Shown: piece after piece, positions 38,092 through 51,000 of the stretch
Position numbering within the stretch: the stretch's first letter is position 1
Layout: each line of letters begins with the position of its first letter
NCBI GenBank assembly: GCA_030407085.1
Contig: CM059584.1
Coordinates: forward strand, 131,105,501 to 131,169,500
Reading direction: 5' to 3'
From: Trichopria drosophilae
Taxonomy: Eukaryota; Arthropoda; Insecta; Hymenoptera; Diapriidae
Length of the DNA stretch: 64,000 bases
The notes under the pieces: generated by a model
The model's database searches: none
What the model was told of the DNA's origin: nothing
Seen by the model: the letters and a program-made list of their open reading frames with translations, nothing else
Made by a program: the position numbers and the translations under genes

Positions 38092-39154
38092 TTAACCCGA
38101 TTCGTCCCAAAACGACAAAATTTGTTGCCGGTTTTCATCCTCCGTAAGTTTATGGATATCTTTGAGATATTGTTGTAAAATTTAGGTTTTCTATAGTTTT
38201 TAGGTATGCTCTTTTCAAATCTGAAGTCCGTTTTACGATATCACATTCCATTTTTTAAATATGACCACTTAAACGGAAAAAATCGTGGAAAAAAGCTTTT
38301 TCAGAAAACTGCAATTTTTCTTGCGAAGGAGTTCCGGAATCGTGTCAGACCTCAGAATCCTGTGGCAGAACGAGTTTTACTAAAAGTTGGTCAATATTAA
38401 GATTTAAGTTACAAAATGGCGTCCTCAAAATGACGCTGCTCATACGGAATTTTTTTGTTATTTGGGTTTTATTAAAATATTTCTAATATTTTTTCGTGTA
38501 TTTTGATGAATATATTCTAGTGGATTATTTTTGAGGATGGTGAATACAAATCCATTATTAAATTTTGGAAATTCAAAATAAGGAATCCAATATGGCTGGG
38601 CACAATTTTAAAAAAATTGTCTGGTATTTAGTATATAGAAGGTTCCGAAATCACATTGAATCCGCCATTTTGAATTTGCAAAATGTAATAACGAATTGGT
38701 ATTCAGTCACGTCAAAAGCAATCTACATATTCATCAAAGTTCATTTCAAGACACCAGAAATATTTTAATAAAACCCAAATAACAAAAAGATTCCATATGA
38801 GCAGCGTGATTTTGAAGACGCCATTTTGTAACTTAAATCTTAATATTGACCAACTTTTAGTAAAACTCATTATGCCACAGGATTCTGAGGTCTGACACGA
38901 TTCCGGAACTCCTTCGCAAGAAAAATTGCAGTTTTCTGAAAAAGTTTTCGCTTTTTTCCACGGTTTTTTCCGTTTAAGTGGTCACATTTAAAAAATGTAA
39001 TGTGATATCGTAAAACGGACTTCAGATTCGAAAAGAGCATACCCAAAAACTATAGAAAACCTACATTTTACAACAATATCTCAAAGATATCCATAAACTT
39101 ACTGAGGATGAAAAACGGCGACAAATTTTGTCGTTTTGGGACGAAACGGGTTAA
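38092..39154. mobile_element. TTAA-flanked fold-back element, 1.06 kb
   Basis: Left: TTAA, then CCCGATTCGTCCCAAAACGA. Complement of the right: TTAA, then CCCGTTTCGTCCCAAAACGA. The arms of about 380 bp match closely (for example GGAGTTCCGGAATCGTGTCA and its complement). The central part is itself mirrored: AAATTCAAAATAAGGAATCC on one side and GAATCCGCCATTTTGAATTT on the other, that is, two module copies facing each other. The whole element is thus almost one palindrome. The piggyBac-like TTAA/CCCG ends match the elements at 22892 and 57002. No transposase is present. Confidence 0.82.
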
Positions 39155-39418
39155 AATGACCTTCACAATTCATTCCAAGGTCACAAAACATCGATTTTCT
39201 AAGAAACGGCCTGGATGTGATCAATGCTCCCGAAAACCTAATGTACACCAATTTGGAGTGCGATTTACATCAAGAGGGACAATAATGTGTAATAGGTGAT
39301 GTTTAATCTTCACGGGCATAAATAATGAAGTGGAATTATTTATTTCCTTCTCCCCTAATAATCTTACATTTTATAATCATTCGCTAGTAGTATATCATGC
39401 CGTAATCTGAATAATATT

Positions 39419-41803
39419 AATTGTAAAGCCGTTTTTAATGATATAGACAACTTAAATTGGTCTGATTTCGTTAATTCATATGATGCTGATGCAAAATGCG
39501 ACTTTTACAGCCTTAAGCTATTAAATATTTTGAATACACACGCTCCATTACGCACCTTCCACCCTAGACATCAACCTATTCAATGGCTCACTAATGAATT
39601 ACGGGAATTGAAGAAGAAACGTGATGATCTTCTAAAAATTTATCGCAGAACCCGAGATGTCTCTCTCAAACTGCCTATAAAACAAGCACGCAGTCACCAC
39701 AAAAATGCCTTTATTACAGCCCGTGATAATTACTATCGTCATAAGCTCTCGAATATAAAAAATCCGAAAATTTTATGGCACTAATTGCGCAAGATGAGCC
39801 TGGTTAGCTCATCAGTCCATCATTCGGAACTATGCTGCTCAGTTAATGAACTTGCTCTATTCACTGCCTCATTTTTTCCTGCTGTCAGTTCCTTGCCCGA
39901 TAATGTACCTGCTTCCTTTGCTCATGATAACTTTAGTGACGCCCGTCTATTCTTTAGTTACAATATTCAGGAGCTTCTTTTTAATCATATTCGCCGCGTT
40001 CAGACTGATGCTAAGGATATTGATGAGCTTCCTACGAGTTTCTTGATGAAAGCTATGCCCGCGATATTTGCATATCTTCTTGACATTTTTAATTGTTCAT
40101 TTCAATCATCAGTATTTTCATCACTGTGGAAAAAAGCTCTACTTTTACCTCTGAATAAATTAAACGCACCATCAAATCCATCGCATTATAGGCTCATATC
40201 AATACTTTGTGCATCTTCTAAAATTCTTGAGCGCATCGCACATGAACAAGTAACTGCTTTTCTTTGAAAATAAGTGGTTTGACCAATATCAATCGGGTTT
40301 CAAACCAGGTTGCAGTACCCAGACAGCACTCTTAAATGTTACGGATGAGATACGCCTTGGTATGAATACGGTATGGTTAGTATTGTAGTCCTTTTTGACT
40401 TCAGTCGAGCGTTTGATACGGTTAACCATTCTCTTTTCCTGGCTAAGCTTCGTGAAGCAAACCTTTCTAACAATGCCATTGCATGGTTTGGGTTTTATTT
40501 GTCTAATCGTCAGCAATGTGTATTGGGACGTGATGGTCAAAAATCGGAGTGGTTCACTCTCACTTCCGGAGTACCGCAAGGGTCAGTTCTAGGCCCTCTA
40601 CTTTTCTCAATCTACATCAATGATCTTCCATCAATGTTAAAATCTACGCGTCACAGTATCTTTGCTGATTATATACAAATAATGCTGCAATGTAAACCAG
40701 ATCAGCTTGAAGATGGCATTAGCATGATCAACAGCGATGTCGATCGGTTCGTAAATTGGACACTAGCAAACAACCTTACAATAAATGTCACTAAAACAAA
40801 AGCTATAATTGTCGGAACAGCGAGAACAGTCAAAGCGATTGATCTACACTCCATCCCGAAACTGTCAGTCAGGGGCCAAGAAATATGTTGGTCAAATAAT
40901 GTAACAAATCTGGGAGTGATCATTGATAGTAGTTTATCGTGGCGTGGTGAGGTAGCCGAAATGTCACGTAAGGTCTACGGTACGCTCAGGCAGCTCAGAC
41001 AAAATTCCATGGCTTTATCGAGGCCGCTCAAGATCCAATTATGTCAGACACTCATAATACCGCACCTCGATTATTGTGCGGCCGTTTGTAATGACCTCGA
41101 TTCCGCCATGAGTTTGAGAATTGAAAGAATGTATAATGCTTGTATCAGATTAATTTTCGGCCTCAGAAGATACGATCACATTAGTTCCTACAGACATCAG
41201 CTGGGCTGGCTGACTAGCGCCAGCCGTAGACTTCATATAATTGGATCACTAACACACCAAATACTGGCTACGAAAAAACCTGATTATTTGTATTGGAAAT
41301 ATATATGGAGAGAGACGCGCACACCGATAACGTTGAGACCGGGTAATAATGTACTTCGTATTCCGCTATCTCGAAATAAAACTTATTCGAATTCGTTTAT
41401 AATTACTTCATCTAGGTTATGGAATATCCTACCTAGTCCTATACGCTGTACTATGTCGAATGAAGTCTTTAAAAATAAGTTCTACACTTTTGTATTAAAT
41501 GCTGATAAGGATAAGCGTCAGGTCCTGCCGAAACTAGAATGACTTGTAACATTTACGGGATTTCATTATTATTTTTGTTATTAGCATTAATTTGTAACTC
41601 ATTGCGGCCTACATGTATATGTTTATTCTGTTAATTCTACATGTAATATTGTGCGTCGACTGCGGTATTAGTATTTGTTTTGTATTTCTTTTTCTTGATT
41701 TCTTTGTACTTTTAATCCTATGTATTTTGTATGGTTGGCTAAGAGGTGCCTATCTCGAACCAAAATAAATGATTTACTACTACTACTACTACTACTACTA
41801 CTA
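39419..41803 (+). pseudogene. 5'-truncated LINE (CR1/L2/Jockey-like group), dead copy
   Basis: The first part (39419-39782) is the linker after the endonuclease (NWSDFVNSYD, then QWLTNELRELKKKRDDLLKI), ending at an in-frame TAA (39782). Reverse transcriptase follows: KKALLLPLNKLNAPSNPSHY, GFKPGCSTQTAL in a shifted frame (about 40268-40375), FDFSRAFDTVNHSLF, and SGVPQGSVLGPLLFSIYIND. In the catalytic FADD box the second Asp is Tyr (FADY, codon TAT at 40670). The C-terminus (SSRLWNILPSPIR, then FKNKFYTFVLNA) is the type seen in CR1/L2/Jockey-like elements. 389 residues are open from 40373 to 41542. The 3' tail ends in a TAC microsatellite. A stop, two frameshifts and the lost Asp show it is inactive. 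The 5' end lies near the adjacent fold-back element. Confidence 0.88.
41773..41803 (+). repeat. (TAC)n tail of the LINE
   Basis: About ten TAC/ACT units directly after the LINE 3' region. CR1/L2-like elements often end in a short tandem repeat in place of poly(A), so this likely marks the element's 3' end. Confidence 0.75.
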
Positions 41804-41913
41804 ATCAGAAAAAAATTATCAATTTAATGCATCTTTTATTTGTTATATGTCAATAAATTAATTTTATACTAAATAAAGAGATACAAATTATAAGTTTCAT
41901 CTAGACCGTGATA
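41804..41913. other. short AT-rich spacer
   Basis: Contains nothing recognised. TAGACCGTGATAATTTAATA at 41902 partly resembles the end of the following hairpin. Confidence 0.5.
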
Positions 41914-42116
41914 ATTTAATAAATTAATAAATTAATGTAAGAGTTAATCTCGGTAATAACGGTCTAATTAGGTAAATAAAAACAAATTTAGTAAATACAA
42001 CCGGTTGTCGGTTTTCAACCACTAAATATGTGGAAAAAGTGAAAAAATTTGTATTTACCTAATTAGACCGTTATTACCGAGATTAACTCTTACATTAATT
42101 TATTAATTTATTAAAT
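41914..42116. repeat. perfect inverted repeat, 65-bp arms, 73-bp loop
   Basis: 41914-41978 and 42052-42116 are exact reverse complements by eye (65 of 65). They include GAGTTAATCTCGGTAATAAC and GGTCTAATTAGGTAAATA. The loop contains a small secondary hairpin (GGTTGTCGGTTTTCAACC). There is no ORF. It could be a MITE or a hairpin-forming precursor. It sits 110 bp after the LINE tail. Confidence 0.85.
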
Positions 42117-42544
42117 GAAGAGATGTTTAAAAAATATCTGTATTCACGGAGGAAAATTTTTTTGAAAATATTATCATTCCAGGTGACAATTTTAGGGCAT
42201 GCTTGAAGAATGGAAAAATTGCCTTTATTTCTGGTAATTTTTGTTGTAATTTTTGTATTCTCTGAATTATCTGATTTTCTTATATATCTTTTATCTTTTA
42301 TTATATACCTTATTATCTTTTATATAATAGTAAAAATTCAGAAAGTGATCGTTATTTTTGTCAGAACAATGGCAATTTTTCTCATTCTGTTAGTATTTCC
42401 CCAAAATAACCATCTGGAACGGTAAAATTTCCATGAAAGTTATTGTTTGTGTTTTAAGTATTAATAAACCATAATGCTGTATTAATATTTACCAAATTGT
42501 TTTGTAACGATTGAAAGAAATCATTTATGGATAAATAAAAACAT
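42117..42544. other. AT-rich noncoding DNA
   Basis: A 71-codon hydrophobic open frame (42210-42425, +) is rich in Ile/Leu/Val/Phe, as expected by chance from T-rich sequence. Not called as a gene. Confidence 0.5.
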
Positions 42545-43720
42545 TATCTCGATTTACACATATGACCTATGACTGAGGTCGTAGTAAAAATTGTAATGTA
42601 CTACTCGTCCTCGTACAATGACGTATTCGTCATTCTCTTCGATCAAAAAAATACAGAGATATGCAATCTGTACAGAAAATTTGGTTATTTTTTATAAAAG
42701 TTTTTCATTAGTTTTTTTAATGTCCTGATGTATGGATCGACTCCACAATCTAAATCAGATCTAAGTATCCTTGCCAAGTTCAAAAAGAGGTTCAATTTGT
42801 AACTTTGTTCATCTGTATGCAAGATACAGCGCACGAAACAAAATGACACAACATTTTTTTTATTACATTTTTGTGATCTGTACAGGGCTAACTATAGCGT
42901 AATTTTTTTTGCCCAAGTGACCAAATTCAACAATTCGTCCAAACCTATGGTGTGGGGTCGAAGTAATAATAATAAACTAGGAATTGAAAAGTTCTACTTT
43001 GCACATACAATCACGTTTCATCAGTGTATTAACTTTTTAAAGTCTTATACTAGAACATGTTCATTCATCTTCTTCCACATTACCGTCAATTTTACGAGGA
43101 AAATGCATATAATTTTGTTTGCAGAAAAGTTGATGATCTACCTTTATTAATGTGATTTGTATTTTTGAAAATAAATTTAAAAAAACGTGATTCACTCATA
43201 TATTTATTCGTCGGTTTATAAAATAACCATTGATTATACGAAGAAAATTATCTTTCAGGTAGAGAATTTCTATTTTGTTTGTTGGAAGAATTTTTTTGCG
43301 TGATTTGTATTTTTAATATGAAACGCAAAAAACGTATTTTTTAGCTTTCCTTTTGTTCGTCCTCCCTGTAATCTAGTATGGATTCGTTCCAAAAACTCAT
43401 CAGTTCATAAGATATGTCAGGGCTAGCTTAAAAAGAGGTTTACCGTTGGCTAGATATAGTTGGACGGACGTACGTACAAAATCATGGGCGCATATTTTTT
43501 TATTGCAGATATAAAGATATGAAATATCGACATTTGTGGAAACACGATCGTGTAATTTGTTTTGTCGAAGTGACCTATGACCTGGGTCGAAGTAATAATG
43601 TAATTTTACATCACTCAGTCATAAATTTTCTAATTGAAATGTCTTTAAAACGCAGCAGATTAAAAATTGTTTATATATTGCAAAAATTTATTAAAAGGTA
43701 ATTCTTTCAATCCAGTCTAA
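42545..43720 (+). repeat. diverged direct duplication, unit about 648 bp
   Basis: TATGGATCGACTCC at 42731 matches TATGGATTCGTTCC at 43377. AAAAAGAGGTT occurs at 42782 and 43430. TGGGGTCGAAGTAATAATAA near 42954 matches TGGGTCGAAGTAATAATGTA near 43585. The offsets are 630-650 bp. A third, weaker copy of TGACCTATGAC...GGTCG lies at about 42563. The copies are heavily diverged. No ORF or termini were recognised, so this may be an old tandem duplication of an unknown repeat. Confidence 0.5.
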
Positions 43721-46700
43721 TACACATATAAAATCTATCTCGTTGAAATACTAAATACTGTAATATTTTTAAAAACAAAAATGTACGGGTTTAATAACTA
43801 AAAACATACTACCATTGCGTATTCTCATTTATATTAAACTGAATTCGAATGGAAAGTTAAAATGACAGACCGGTTCATTTAAAACGTGGTATTTTTAGAC
43901 TGTTTCTCTCCGGTAGTCCACTAATCCAAAAGCGAATTATCCATGTCGAATTTGTCTTTTACTTTTTTAGCCTCTTTCAGGTACATCTACACTGAAAAAA
44001 GTAAGTCTTAAATTAAGATCAATAGTTAGTTAATTTTAAGAAATAACAAAAAAGCAATATTCGACTAAAAGCTAACCTTCTTCAGAAGTCGCAAAACTAG
44101 GAGTAACATGTAGTATAAAAAAATTGACATTGTTCAGAATTTGGGCTTCTCGGTTGATAATTTTAAGTTTACAACCGAATATAGCAAATTTTGCGAACCA
44201 CACTAGCAAAAGGTACATAAGTCGGTCGATAAAACTCCGATTATCTTTAAATCGAAAATGTTTTTGGAATTGTAGTGAATAAAGTATCTAAGCGCAGAAA
44301 TTACTAGCCATTCAACTTTTATTATCTTCTTCTATGATTGAGTGAATACAGTTTCCGAATGTATTTCCCAGAAATTTCTTTCAGACTATAATTCGTAATG
44401 GAAGCAATTTTAATGTCACTTTGGCAATGTCAATTTGGTATATTTTTATCTTTGATATACCATTCCTTATTCCCTGTAATACTCCAGTATAGATGTCGTG
44501 ATAAATTTTATTTGCAACATAAAATCCTTTAAATAAATAAAATCGTTCGGAGTTAGAAATGTAGGTATATGTATATATAACCTCTACTTTTTTAATGACA
44601 GAACATTAGACGATAGCTATTTTTGAGATCGTTAATATTATTATTCATTGTGTAAAATTTTTATTTGTGTTCTTTGTGTTCCACACATTTTACCTTCATT
44701 TTAAATTTATGTTAAACCGGGCGCAATGTAGTACGTTAGTATAATAATTTGATGAATATGACTCAGATCAACCACGTTAGCCTTTTTTCGGATGCCCAGG
44801 TGTAACATTCAATTGATATCCATCGATAGTACTGTCGCGAAAGACGCATCTCGCATTTAATAATAAAATTTGTCCTTTTCGAAATTTCAAATTTTTGTGG
44901 CAATACTGATTATTCTCTCAGATTTTTTAGTAAATTTGTGTAATAAAAATCAATTGTTTTTTACTAAGGTACAAGTTGTAACTAAGGTGTTTAAATTACA
45001 TTGAACCATTCGATTGAATTTTATCTTCACATTTCTTGAAGTTAGAATTTCCACTTTTTTTTAAAAACAATCACAATAGTAACGAAATAAAATTTCGTTC
45101 CCAATTAATAAAATCGAAGTCCGTATGAAATATGAAAATACTCTTGATTGTACTTGAAAGTACTTAATTTTTACTCCAAGAAATTCAGAGAGTTTACATT
45201 TTCCTACTCATTCGCATTTTATAATTTAATTATTGAAAGAACGCACTAGTATTTCGGTAATCGAAATTTTACAATGGGGTTTATCGTTTTTTCAAATTTT
45301 ACCAGAGTAAGGTAACTCTGCGATAAGGTGGAGGAATGGAAATTACTCTATTAAAGTTATACCAACCTTAAAAATATATTAAATTTTCATAAATTGGGCA
45401 TTTTGTTAACAGAAAGAACAGTGTCATTTATGAAATCAATAACATTCTCACAACAATCTAATGTAAATATTTTTACAAAAATCGGTTAATAACTATCTCG
45501 CCAGTTATAGACCATGTACTGATTCATTGTAACTCATATAAGATTGTAAGTAAACTATTTAAAAATTGCTGCAATAAATAAAAACGCAAATTGTGTCATT
45601 ACTTTCCCATAATTTAATTTGTATCCATTGTAAATAAAGTGTTAAGAAAAGTAGTGCTTTGTCAAAGTTTACATCCATCATTCATTAACAAAAGATTATT
45701 TTGTATTTTCGTACAATTTTTAAAAATTATAAAACGCTCAAAACTTCAAATAAGCCTTGTGTTACTAGTCTTGACAAACGTAACGGTTATTAGATTTAGA
45801 CAATTTTTTTACAAAAAATAACGTTTTTTATGACGTTTTCCAACGACATAATCACATATTCTTCTAAAGGAATCTTTATTTAGCGCGATTTATGTATGTA
45901 AGGGGAAACTATTGGCACGTTTTTTAAAAATGCAATACATAGTAAGTACATTTGAAACTTTTATTTTACTCCTGGAAAGAAAAATTAACTTAATAAAGAT
46001 ATTGTTTGCATGGTGTTTTTTCAGGACAAAAAAAATCGTTGAATTCGTAATATTAAATAAAATATGAATTTCATATTCCATTCTTATAAAAAAATGCAAA
46101 GTGCTAAATAAATGTTAGATTCAATATATGAGACTGCATAATAATATAATATAATAAATAAGATATGCAGCATCCAAAAATCCCTTTAAGTCCTCTAATA
46201 TATACAAAATAGAAATACTTTTTTATAACGAGAACAAAATAGAACTGCGAACGTTCCGAGCAGCGGTTAAGCTTCTTCCATCTCATCCACACATATAAGC
46301 TCTTACCGCAAGCGTAAACATTTCGACTTCTTAAAAGAGTGCAAATGTCAAATATTTTTATCGTTGAATTTCACTAAATCCACTCTTATTGTAGTTATTT
46401 TCTCAGTCACTCTATATAAGAGTGAAATTCTCACTCTAAGATATTTAGAGCATGTTCTTTCGAAATCAATAAAGTACCATTTCTTCATCAATATCATCAA
46501 GGCTAATTCTTATTTCAATTATTGATAGATTAATGTAGTGCATAATTTAACTCAACAGTTTTTAGTCATGCTAGATAGTTTTTTACCAAACCTGTGGACT
46601 TATGCAATGAACATCTTTTTAATGTAAAAGTTGATTTTCCATCGTTTGCATTGGTGATGTTCCCGAATGCTTATTATTTAAAATGTTTTTATTCTTGTAT

Positions 46701-48149
46701 ATGCTATTCTTAGTAAATGTACTATTAAATTCATGCAATGAACTAAAAGACACATATAAACATTCTATGCAATTACAATTCGATGTTTTTCCTAACCTCC
46801 TTTAAAAGCGGTGCACAGATATTTAATTATCAGATCAATACTTGTAAATTTCATTTAATAAAATTAAAATACAAACAATGATACTTAAATCTTTTTTAAA
46901 ATATATAAACTATTTCTAAATGGTAAAAATCTGAAAATGGTGAACGTGTATAGAGTGATCATACGTAAGGAATAGTCAATTACATTTACTCTGTACGTGC
47001 GGCAATGCCGACTAAAGTAGCGATACGTGTAAGGTGTTGCTGGTATACCTACTTGCTATCGCGTTAGTGAAAAATAAAAGGAAACGTTAAATCCATCTAT
47101 ATATCCACGATTAATTTGAAGACTAAAAGCTAAAATGTAATTTTGATTTTCCACATTTCCTCTTGCAATTATTGCAGTTACATCCAAAGGATTATGTATC
47201 GAACTTTTTATTAATTATGTCATAATTATAATTTCAGAACTAGTAGTAAATTTATTTTTATTCTATGTTATAAAATATGTAATAAAAACAGTTTTCTCCA
47301 TAGAAATCAGCATTATTAATGATTCCTGAACCATCTTAATGTATTTGAACATGAAAATATTGGGGAATTTTGTTCTATTTTAAATTGAATTTTAATCAAT
47401 AATTTCAAAACATGATTTGAAACAACATTTCGATAAATAATACAATTTAAAGTAAAATATATTTAGGAGAAAGATACCTGTTATGCAGCAGCTCAAGAAG
47501 TGCAGAAAACATTAATAAATATATTTATTAATAAGTTATTAATAAATACATTAACTAAAGTCATTTGCAAAAGGGTGTCAAACCCATTGTAAAACATTGT
47601 TAAACCATTATTATCGTCAAAGTAGCACCAATATTGTTGCAATAAAGCAATTCTTAGGTAAAATTGACAATTTGGAGTAAATAATAATAACATTGTATTC
47701 GATACTATGTGATGTTCTGTGCAAGAAGTGCAAGAACTTATTAATGACTATTAAAAACATCTAAATTTTGAATTTATATTGGCTTCAGTTACTTCTACAG
47801 TTTCAGGGGATGTTTTGAAATGCTGCACAACTGGGGACAATATTTTAATTTGCCAAAAAATCTATATTTGGAAAATTGACTGGATTTTACCTCTGTTACA
47901 TGGAATCATTATACTTGCAAGAGGAAAAGGTTAGGTGCAGATATTAGCTTTACAATGGTTTCTCGATCATCAAAAATGATCCGATCACAAATTATGGGTA
48001 ATAAACAAAAAACAGCTGCATAACAGATCTCACCAATTTCTTGTAAATTAAAACCTTCCTGATGAAGAGGTCTTTTACTGATAAATATTCACTATCAATT
48101 AACAATAGTAATTTACAAAGCATGCTATTCAATGATATTAACATTAAAA
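43721..48149. other. AT-rich noncoding DNA, nothing recognised
   Basis: Read on both strands with no recognisable gene, RNA or element with paired ends. CTACACTGAAAAAAGTAAG near 43988 resembles the end of the MITE at 52519, but its partner was not found. 46310-46450 has several ACTCT/AGAGT words of no clear structure. Confidence 0.5.
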
Positions 48150-51000
48150 TTAATATGAACTTACGTGGTAATATCCGATATTATCCCGGATGGCGACTTC
48201 AATTCATAGATGGGCGAGTTAAATCTTGAAAGTGAGTTTCCATATTTATTTGTTGACATCACGCTGGATGTTATGAGGCGGTCCTGCGACCCACGGTGCA
48301 ATTCTCGTGGCAGAACTTTATATAATTTTATGCACCAGAACAATTTTGTATTATTAAATGGCCGTTCATCTAGTGATATACCTGTCCAAATCAAGTATTT
48401 TGATTCCTGGGGTCGCATTCTCATGGATTTAATCTGTGTCTCTGCTAAGTATATGCATTTTGTTAAAGACTTTTTTATTGGTACAGATAGCGGAGGATCA
48501 GATCACTTACCGGCCACACTTAGCTTAAACTTAAAGTTGGAGAATTCCCCGATACAATGGTCCTCGAATGGAGAATGTGAGGGTAAACGGGTAGTTACAT
48601 GGTCGTCAGAGGGCGCAGGCAGGTATTATGATAGAGCAGACATTTTTAGTAAATGAGCCTTGCAGTGGTATACGAAATTTTTCGGAAAACGAGGCCTAAA
48701 ACGAAAAGGGTAATAGTATAAATTATATTGCAGTCTCCCAGTGGTATGATGAGTCATGTAGGAAATAGTATGAATATAGCGTTGCGTACAAATAACTACG
48801 AGCGCAGTTTTGAGGTTGCTTATCTTCAAGACAGAGGAGATTATATAGCAGATCGACGGTGGAGGCAAAGAAATTGTATCTCGTGAATGTTGCGGACTCC
48901 TTCGCTAGGGGTAGTGATTTCAGGAGATTTTGGTCCACGTCCCGAAGGTTCTGTGCCCTTAGGAGCGTGGGAACGGCACTTGGAGTTTCTCTACCCTCCT
49001 AGGCGCGGTCATCGTGGACTTTTTTTCGGCACTTACGACAATGTACTTGACGCACCTATTTCTCCCCGTGAATTGAACATAAAGAGATTAAAGATGGATA
49101 AAGTGGTTGGGCCTGATGGGATTCCAGCTGAAACCTGGGGACTACTTCAGGGTGACTGGTTCTTTTTTATTCTCGACCTATATAATAAGATTTTTTCCGA
49201 TAAAACACCTACTGAGGGGTAGATATATGCTCTTTATGCTCTTCAAAAAGGGTGATCGAACTGACCCCACAAATTATAGAGCTATAGCTTTATTAAACAC
49301 ATTAACGAAGCTCTTTATGCAGATAATTGCTGAAAGGCTGGAAAGCTGGATTGAGCCTAGGAAATTAATCCCAGAAGAACAGGCAGATTTTAGGAGAGGG
49401 TGCTCTGCGAGAAAATATTTTTATCTTAAATACGACAGGGCAAATACAGTTAAGGAAGGAAGTTTCTAAATGTTATACTCTTTTTATGGACTTCTTCAGA
49501 GCGTTCGACCCAATACCCCATGACTGACTGTGCCATAAGTTGTATAGCCTTGGTTTAAATGCAAAAATGATCAGGATGCTTAAGTCATTTTATGAGTCGG
49601 CTACATCCTCGCTGGTTTGTCAAACTGGTGAATCAAGGATGGTCGAGGTTTCTGAGGATGTCCTTCATGGTGTAATTTTAACTCCGTTGCTATTTCTCCT
49701 TTTATATCTCGGATATTGTCAGTTTTTTTGGAGACAATGGTAAGAAGGGTGTGGATTGTACTTTGACCTTGTACCTTGTGATGTTACTTCATGCCGATGA
49801 TTTGGCGATATTCGCCTACTCTCATGCCAATTTTAGGTCAAAGTTGAATGTCCTTACTTGTTACTATTTTTTAAATGGCCTAACAGTTGTAATACATCTA
49901 AAACAAAAATTGTTATTTTTAGAAGAGATGGACCCATAGACGCATCTTCTAGGAACTTTTTCCTTGAGAATCGATGGACAGAGGTGGCTCCCTCTTATCC
50001 TTACTTGAGAATAATCGTCTCGTCCTCGACATGAGGGCTGAAGGCTACGGAAAACGATATATCCAGGACTCATGAAGTCACGCCATCAGTACTGGCTACA
50101 ATGGCTTCTGTAAGAGGTGACTTGGAGCCGCTGCGTCTATCATCTCAACCTTATTATATGGCATACCATGTTCATATTGCTTTGATCATTTGGATTCGGG
50201 TCAGATAGATTTTAAAAAAATGGCTTAAGCTTCCCAGACCGACGCCATCTTACCATCCTTCGACTTGAATTGGCCTTATACCACATAGTTGTGGAAATAG
50301 TACGTCGTGCGTTATTGTTTATAATCAAGTTTTACGTCAAGCTCCATCAAATCTGCCGCATATGAGACATTGCAGGTTATACAGTTGGGTGGTGATGAAT
50401 CAACATTAAACTGGGTTACTCAACTAAAGTTTATTCTGGGCCCTCCATCCTACGATGACCTGTGTGCGGAATTTGAGTGTGAAAATTGGGAGAGGAGGAG
50501 ATTGGTTGCGACCTCTGAAGACTATACCGCTGACTTGTGTAGTCGCGATCTATATCGGTGTTGTCTGTTTGACTCGGTCCAAATACCAATTTTTAGGTAG
50601 TCCGGTGATGGTCTTCCCAATTTGAGTTGGGAGCGTTATCGGCTTCCCTTTTAAGGCTTAAAGTAGAATTGAGATCGGCCACAATTTTTTTGCGATCGCT
50701 CTGTATTGGAAATAACCGCTATACGTATAACCCGACTGAACCTTGTAGGGTTTGCAATTTAAATGCGAATAAGATGCTGTTTCATATACTGTGCGATTAC
50801 GCTGTTTCTCGGTCATCGAAAATGAGATTACGGCGTAATCCTAGGCTTGCAGACCGCTCTTTTACCGCTTCAATAGCCTATTTATTATATTCTAACGATT
50901 CTCATCGTTACTCATTAAAATCATTTTCAGAGGAGCCGAAATATTGCAATAAGTCATTTTTCGTTGTAATGTTTACCAGTCACCGTATATCTCCAATCTA
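48150..51000 (+). pseudogene. heavily broken LINE: endonuclease, RT and C-terminal Cys/His
   Basis: Endonuclease: GDFNS, then a stop, then MGELNLESEF (about 48193-48240). The frame 48210-48656 continues to GTDSGGSDHLPATLSL, where SDH is the catalytic His motif. RT: KMDKVVGPDGIPAETWGLL (about 49090), LFKKGDRTDPTNYRAIALLN, IPEEQADFRRGCSARK, then MDFFRAFDPIPHD (box A) followed by a stop. GVILTPLLF stands where GVPQGSxLSPLLF is usual, followed by LLHADDLAIFA (about 49785), so the ADD box is intact. The C-terminal CRVCNLNANKMLFHILCD (about 50737) is a CxxC..HxxxxC motif. At least six stops or frameshifts separate these pieces, in all three plus frames. It is an old dead copy of a different lineage from the LINE at 39.4 kb; the clade was not assigned. 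Confidence 0.88.

Noticed and set aside
42210..42425. Hydrophobic 71-residue frame resembling a membrane protein
   Set aside because: Ile/Leu/Phe richness follows from T-rich DNA; there is no supporting homology or context.
43988..44006. CTACACTGAAAAAAGTAAG as a MITE terminus
   Set aside because: The opposite terminus (complement ending CAGTGTAG) was not found in the following kilobases.
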